A DNA stretch of 64,000 nt from Enterobacter genomosp. O. Lineage in GTDB: Bacteria > Pseudomonadota > Gammaproteobacteria > Enterobacterales > Enterobacteriaceae. A program made the position numbers and the translations under genes. The DNA lies in assembly GCF_001022965.1 (NCBI RefSeq), contig NZ_LECZ01000027.1:248001-312000 (forward strand), read 5' to 3'. Positions 60,483-64,000 of the stretch are shown piece after piece. The notes under the pieces are model-generated. The model saw only the letters and a program-made list of their open reading frames with translations, was not told the origin of the DNA and searched no databases. Each line of letters starts with the position of its first letter. The first letter of the stretch is position 1.

Positions 60483-62192
60483 TTACAGCTGTGCTTCTAT
60501 CTCCTCAATCTCCTTACGCCATTGTGCCTGCAGCTGGGGCTTTTGATGCTTCGGCTTACGCGCCAGATCGTCTTCCAGCAGCGTTTCCAGCGCAACCAGC
60601 CGTTCAAACAGATCGTCGTACGGCGAGGGTTGTACCGTCGCGGCAGCAGCGGGCGCAGCGGATGTCATAAGCCCCGCGCTTTCACGCAGCCGCTCAAACA
60701 CCGCTTCTGCATCGTGCCACTCGCTCAGCGTTCCCTCTTCAATCAGCCAGAAACGGTTGCAGCTTTGGCTGATTAACTGACGGTCATGGCTGACCAGCAG
60801 CACGCCCCCTTCGAACTGCTGAAGGGTTTGCGCCAGCGCCTCTTTGCCTTCCATATCCAGGTGGTTGGTTGGCTCATCCAGCATCAGCAGGCTGTAGCGG
60901 GCAAGCGTAAGGCCAACGAACAGCAGGCGCGAACGTTCGCCGCCGCTGAGCGTGCTGACTTTTTGCCCGTGACGGGACCACGGAAACCCGGCGCTGATGA
61001 GCGCCATCTTCCTGTTTTGCGGGTCGGGCGCGAAGGGCTCCAGCGCGTCGAGCAGCGTGGCATCATCCGGCAGCTGGTTCAGCGTCTGGTCGTAATAGCC
61101 CGGCGAGACGCGCGGATGGATTTTCAGCCCGCTGCCTGCGAGCTCATCGGCAAATTGTTGCCAGATAAGCCTCATCAGCGACGATTTACCGCAGCCGTTG
61201 CGACCGACAATCGCCACGCGATCGCCGCTTTTCAGCCGCGCCATTTCGATGTTAAACAGCGGCGGTAGCCCGGGCGCAGGCGGGACGCCGAGGTTTTCCA
61301 TCTCCAGCAGACGGTCCGCCCGCAGCGCGTCACCACGCAGGGTTAACGTCCACGGGCTGCCCGCCGTGAGCGCGGTCTGGCTCTCTTTGAGCCTTTCAAC
61401 CTGTTTTTCCATCTGTTTGGCTTTGCGGGCCAGGTCTTCGTTGTCGTAAACCTTGCCCCAGGTCGCCAGACGTTTGGCGCTGGCCGTCACGCGATCGATC
61501 TCCTTTTGCTCCGCCTTGTGGCGCTGCGCGTCGCTTTCATCTTTTGCTTCAAGCGCCTGGCGTGCCGCCGTGCAGGGAAGGGCAAAGTAGTGCAGCGTTT
61601 TATCGCGCAGGATCCAGCTGCCGTTGGTAACGGCATCCAGCAGCTGTCTGTCGTGCGAGACCAGCACGAAGCTGCCTGACCAGTTCTGTAAAAAGTGCTC
61701 CAGCCAGAGCATGGTCGGCAGGTCCAGGTGGTTGCTGGGCTCATCAAGCAGGAGCAGGTCCGGCTCGTGAATCAGCGCCCGAGCCAGCAGCAGGCGGGTG
61801 TGCTGCCCGCCGCTGAGCGTCGCGGAGTGCAGCGACATATCCTGCGGCGTGAAGCCCATGCCCGCCAGCAGCGTTTCGGCTTTCCAGCGCAGGCTGTCGC
61901 GTTCCGCTAAGGGCAACTGGGCCAGGACGGCATCCAGCATGGTCAGCGGTAAAATAGCGTCCGGGAGGTGTTGCTCCACGCGCGCCATCAGGCAGTGCCC
62001 GGCCAGCGCTACCGTTCCGGCAGCAGGGGAGTCAGTGCCGTCCAGTACCTTCAGCAGCGTACTTTTGCCGCAGCCGTTATCGCCCAGCAGACCAATGCGG
62101 TCCCCTTTTTTCAGCGTAAAGGAGAGCGAGTCGAAGAGCGTGCCAAACGCCGTATCAACGCGTAAAGATTGTGCAGTGAGTAAAGTGCTCAT
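60483..62192 (-). CDS. ABC-F family ribosome-associated ATPase
   Basis: The 569-residue protein has two ATPase domains and no membrane segment. Domain 1 has GLLGDNGCGKSTLLKVLDG (Walker A) and LSGGQHTRLLLARALIHEP, then LLLLDEPSNHLDLPT. Domain 2 has VGRNGCGKSSLMRL, LSGGERSRLLFVGLTLARY and LLMLDEPTNHLDMEG. The interdomain linker (about 215-300) is charged and helical, the P-site tRNA interaction motif region of ABC-F proteins. Such proteins act on the ribosome, either in translation quality control (EttA, Uup, YheS, YbiT) or in antibiotic protection. It matches none of those four exactly as I remember. A leader-peptide attenuator precedes it, which favours a drug- or stalling-sensing role. Confidence 0.85.
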   Translation of the reverse strand: MSTLLTAQSLRVDTAFGTLFDSLSFTLKKGDRIGLLGDNGCGKSTLLKVLDGTDSPAAGTVALAGHCLMARVEQHLPDAILPLTMLDAVLAQLPLAERDSLRWKAETLLAGMGFTPQDMSLHSATLSGGQHTRLLLARALIHEPDLLLLDEPSNHLDLPTMLWLEHFLQNWSGSFVLVSHDRQLLDAVTNGSWILRDKTLHYFALPCTAARQALEAKDESDAQRHKAEQKEIDRVTASAKRLATWGKVYDNEDLARKAKQMEKQVERLKESQTALTAGSPWTLTLRGDALRADRLLEMENLGVPPAPGLPPLFNIEMARLKSGDRVAIVGRNGCGKSSLMRLIWQQFADELAGSGLKIHPRVSPGYYDQTLNQLPDDATLLDALEPFAPDPQNRKMALISAGFPWSRHGQKVSTLSGGERSRLLFVGLTLARYSLLMLDEPTNHLDMEGKEALAQTLQQFEGGVLLVSHDRQLISQSCNRFWLIEEGTLSEWHDAEAVFERLRESAGLMTSAAPAAAATVQPSPYDDLFERLVALETLLEDDLARKPKHQKPQLQAQWRKEIEEIEAQL

Positions 62193-62202
62193 TGTTGCTT
62201 AC

Positions 62203-62340
62203 CCAAGAGTTACAGGCATGTTTATGCCTCGTCAAACATCGCTGACGATAACTCAGTAAGCCCGAGAGAAGGGATTTCAGGGGTTGGTGTCTTCGCTCAA
62301 GCAGAAGTTATCGCAGCACGATACCGATAACGCTTGAGCT
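62203..62340 (-). promoter_or_regulatory. Candidate attenuator with competing hairpins before the ABC-F gene
   Basis: On the minus strand GCTCAAGC pairs with GCTTGAGC (62295-62302 / 62332-62339) and inside it TTATCG pairs with CGATAA. A second structure downstream has GAGTTA/TAACTC enclosing CGTCA/TGACG and GGCAT/ATGCC hairpins. The 7-mer GTTATCG occurs in both, so the CGATAAC at the leader stop could pair with either, which would give two exclusive folds. Confidence 0.6.
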
Positions 62341-62391
62341 GGTGCGATCACCAAATGTATGTGAAACATTGAAAATTTCACAGTACAGCAT
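62308..62391 (-). CDS. Putative 27-residue leader peptide of the ABC-F gene
   Basis: An ATG at 62391 follows AAGGAGG by 6 bases, a near-perfect ribosome-binding site and much better than that of the ABC-F gene itself. The frame is 27 codons, beginning MLYCEIFNVSHTFG and ending in VIGIVLR before a TAA at 62308-62310. The stop lies in the descending arm of the first hairpin. This is the usual layout of ribosome-stalling leader peptides that regulate ABC-F resistance genes. I do not recognise the peptide, and translation is not proven. Confidence 0.6.
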   Translation of the reverse strand: MLYCEIFNVSHTFGDRTSSSVIGIVLR

Positions 62392-62487
62392 AATTGGCCT
62401 CCTTATATATTCAGTGGGTTAATGGATGAAGGGAGTGTAGCGGGGGAAAAGGGGTTTGGCTAGTGGGTATTCGATGGTGCGGTCTGT

Positions 62488-62522
62488 TCCCCTCACCCTA
62501 ACCCTCTCCCAAAGGGAGAGGG
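62488..62522. repeat. Intergenic palindromic repeat with CCCTCTCCC arms
   Basis: A CCCTCACCCTAA prefix is followed by CCCTCTCCC, AAA and GGGAGAGGG, a perfect 9-base hairpin. The motif is a common dispersed intergenic repeat in Enterobacter, Klebsiella and Pseudomonas genomes. It lies 18 bases after the maeA stop. Confidence 0.7.
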
Positions 62523-62540
62523 AACGGCCGGCGCGCAGAG

Positions 62541-64000
62541 TTAAATCGAGGTGCGGCGATAGCTGCGGTATTCAGGCTTCCAGAAGTTGTCGTCGATGGC
62601 CTGCTGCAGCGCGTCGGCAGAGGTTTTCACCGCCACGCCCTGCTGCTGCGCCATTTTACCTACCGCGAATGCGATAGCGCGCGACACCTTGTGAATGTCT
62701 TTCAGCTCTGGCAGCACCAGACCTTCGCCGTCGTTGACCAGCGGCGAGTGGCCCGCCAGGGTCTCGCTTGCCGACATCAGCATTTCATCGGTGATGCGGG
62801 ACGCGCCGGAGGCGATCACGCCCAAACCAATGCCCGGGAAGATATAGGAGTTGTTGCACTGGGCAATCGGATAGATTTTATCCTTCCACACGACCGGATC
62901 GAACGGGCTGCCGGTGGCAACCAGCGCGTTACCTTCGGTCCAGGCGATGATGTCCTGCGGCGTTGCTTCCACGCGTGAGGTCGGGTTAGAGAGCGGCATC
63001 ACGATAGGGCGTTCGCAGTGCTTGTGCATCTCGCGAATAATCTCTTCGGTGAAGAGACCGGTTTGCCCGGAAACGCCGATCAGGATATCCGGCTTCACGT
63101 TGCGCACCACGTCCAGCAGGGAAAGGACTTCGTTGTCGGTATCCCAGTTTTTCAGGTTCTCGCGCTTCTGCACCAGTTTAGTCTGGAACGGCAGCAGGTT
63201 CGGCATGCCGTCGGTCAGCAGGCCGAAGCGGTCAACCATAAAGACGCGGGAGCGGGCCAGCTCTTCACTCAGGCCTTCGCGCTGGGTCTGGGCGATAATC
63301 TGCTCGGCGATACCGCAGCCCGCGGAGCCTGCGCCCAGGAAGACGATTTTCTGGTAGCTCAGCTGGCTACCGGCCGCGCGGCTGGCGGCGATAAGCGTAC
63401 CCACGGTCACGGCGGCGGTGCCCTGGATGTCGTCGTTAAAGGAGCAGATCTCATCGCGATAGCGGTTCAGCAGCGGCATCGCGTTTTTCTGCGCGAAGTC
63501 TTCGAACTGCAGCAGCACGTCCGGCCAGCGATGCTTCACGGCCTGGATGAAATCGTCGACAAACTCATAGTACTCGTCGTCGGTAATACGCGGATGACGC
63601 CAGCCCATATAGAGCGGGTCGTTCAGCAGCTGCTGGTTGTTGGTGCCGACATCCAGCACGACCGGCAGGGTATACGCCGGGCTGATGCCGCCGCAGGCGG
63701 TGTAGAGGGAGAGTTTACCGATTGGGATCCCCATCCCGCCAATGCCCTGGTCACCGAGGCCGAGAATACGTTCGCCGTCGGTCACCACAATCACTTTGAT
63801 ATTGTGGTTCGGCACGTTCTGCAGAATGTCGTCCATGTTGTGACGGTTCTGATAAGAGATGAAAACCCCGCGGGAGCGACGGTAGATCTCGGAGAAACGC
63901 TCGCAGGCCGCACCCACCGTCGGGGTGTAGATCACCGGCATCATCTCTTCCAGATGGTTCTGCACCAGGCGATAGAAGAGGGTTTCGTTGGTGTCCTGAA
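62541..64000 (-). CDS. maeA: NAD-dependent malic enzyme MaeA, N-terminus off the right edge
   Basis: MaeA oxidatively decarboxylates malate to pyruvate with NAD+. The frame is open from the right edge ([11 protein letters not shown]) to the stop at 62541, so about 486 residues of the ~565-residue protein are present; the 5' end is missing. [19 protein letters not shown] is the malic-enzyme signature, [13 protein letters not shown] contains metal/acid residues, [15 protein letters not shown] binds NAD, and IMPLSNPTS lies in the C-terminal domain. The sequence ends RRTSI as in E. coli. It is the right-hand member of the conserved backbone after adhP. Confidence 0.96.
   Translation of the reverse strand, partial: QDTNETLFYRLVQNHLEEMMPVIYTPTVGAACERFSEIYRRSRGVFISYQNRHNMDDILQNVPNHNIKVIVVTDGERILGLGDQGIGGMGIPIGKLSLYTACGGISPAYTLPVVLDVGTNNQQLLNDPLYMGWRHPRITDDEYYEFVDDFIQAVKHRWPDVLLQFEDFAQKNAMPLLNRYRDEICSFNDDIQGTAAVTVGTLIAASRAAGSQLSYQKIVFLGAGSAGCGIAEQIIAQTQREGLSEELARSRVFMVDRFGLLTDGMPNLLPFQTKLVQKRENLKNWDTDNEVLSLLDVVRNVKPDILIGVSGQTGLFTEEIIREMHKHCERPIVMPLSNPTSRVEATPQDIIAWTEGNALVATGSPFDPVVWKDKIYPIAQCNNSYIFPGIGLGVIASGASRITDEMLMSASETLAGHSPLVNDGEGLVLPELKDIHKVSRAIAFAVGKMAQQQGVAVKTSADALQQAIDDNFWKPEYRSYRRTSI

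Noticed and set aside
1-64000. CRISPR array, tRNA gene, prophage or insertion sequence
   Set aside because: No evenly spaced direct repeats, tRNA cloverleaf, integrase, transposase or phage structural genes were recognised on reading through.

Overview
The window looks like chromosome from an Enterobacter species or a close relative in the Enterobacteriaceae. The backbone follows the gene order known from Escherichia coli and Salmonella around 33 minutes: a yddH-like gene, nhoA, narV-narW-narY-narZ-narU, smvR/smvA, an OmpD-type porin, yddG, fdnG-fdnH-fdnI, adhP and maeA. Accessory blocks that differ from E. coli K-12 are set into this backbone. Several block edges carry REP-like palindromes. 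No tRNA, rRNA, phage gene, transposase or CRISPR array was seen.

Left end (1-5 kb): a small NlpC/P60-like amidase overlaps a cut-off periplasmic protein, which looks like an effector-immunity pair. A flavin-reductase-like gene, nhoA, a GlxA-type regulator and an exported isochorismatase-family hydrolase follow. From 4.1 to 18.5 kb lies the most striking block. A divergent LysR regulator faces ten or more co-directional genes: a PrpF/YbhH-family isomerase, an MFS transporter, an FAH-family enzyme, citrate lyase with its complete maturation set (citC, D, E, F, X, G), a small alpha/beta hydrolase, a full-length AcnB-type aconitase and a DASS-family carboxylate transporter. Read as a pathway this suggests uptake of an aconitate-like tricarboxylate, isomerisation, hydration to citrate, cleavage to acetate and oxaloacetate, and removal of oxaloacetate. 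It resembles E. coli ybhD-ybhH-ybhI-ybhJ enlarged with citrate lyase.

Middle (18.5-46.5 kb): the second respiratory nitrate reductase with its NarK-like transporter, the SmvR/SmvA efflux pair and a KUP potassium transporter. A six-gene operon with a divergent LysR regulator then encodes an ATC-hydrolase-family enzyme, an N-carbamoyl amino acid amidohydrolase and a complete Liv-type ABC transporter, which fits use of 2-amino-thiazoline-4-carboxylate as a cysteine source. A GFA-family protein, the porin, the exporter YddG and selenocysteine-containing formate dehydrogenase N complete the stretch.

Right part (46.5-64 kb): a chromosomal ccdA/ccdB pair, a class I PPK2 polyphosphate kinase, a Qnr pentapeptide protein with a LexA box, araJ, and a CMD-domain protein / luciferase-like monooxygenase / peptide-type ABC transporter operon. 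The order qnr-araJ-CMD matches the segment reported on plasmids carrying qnrE1, so this may be the chromosomal source arrangement. An NDH-2-like flavoprotein lies divergent from an Rrf2 regulator across a 22-bp palindrome. adhP, an ABC-F ATPase preceded by a probable leader peptide and attenuator, and the C-terminal part of maeA finish the window. Starts were chosen from ribosome-binding sites and family lengths. All assignments come from reading the sequence and remembered families, with no database search.
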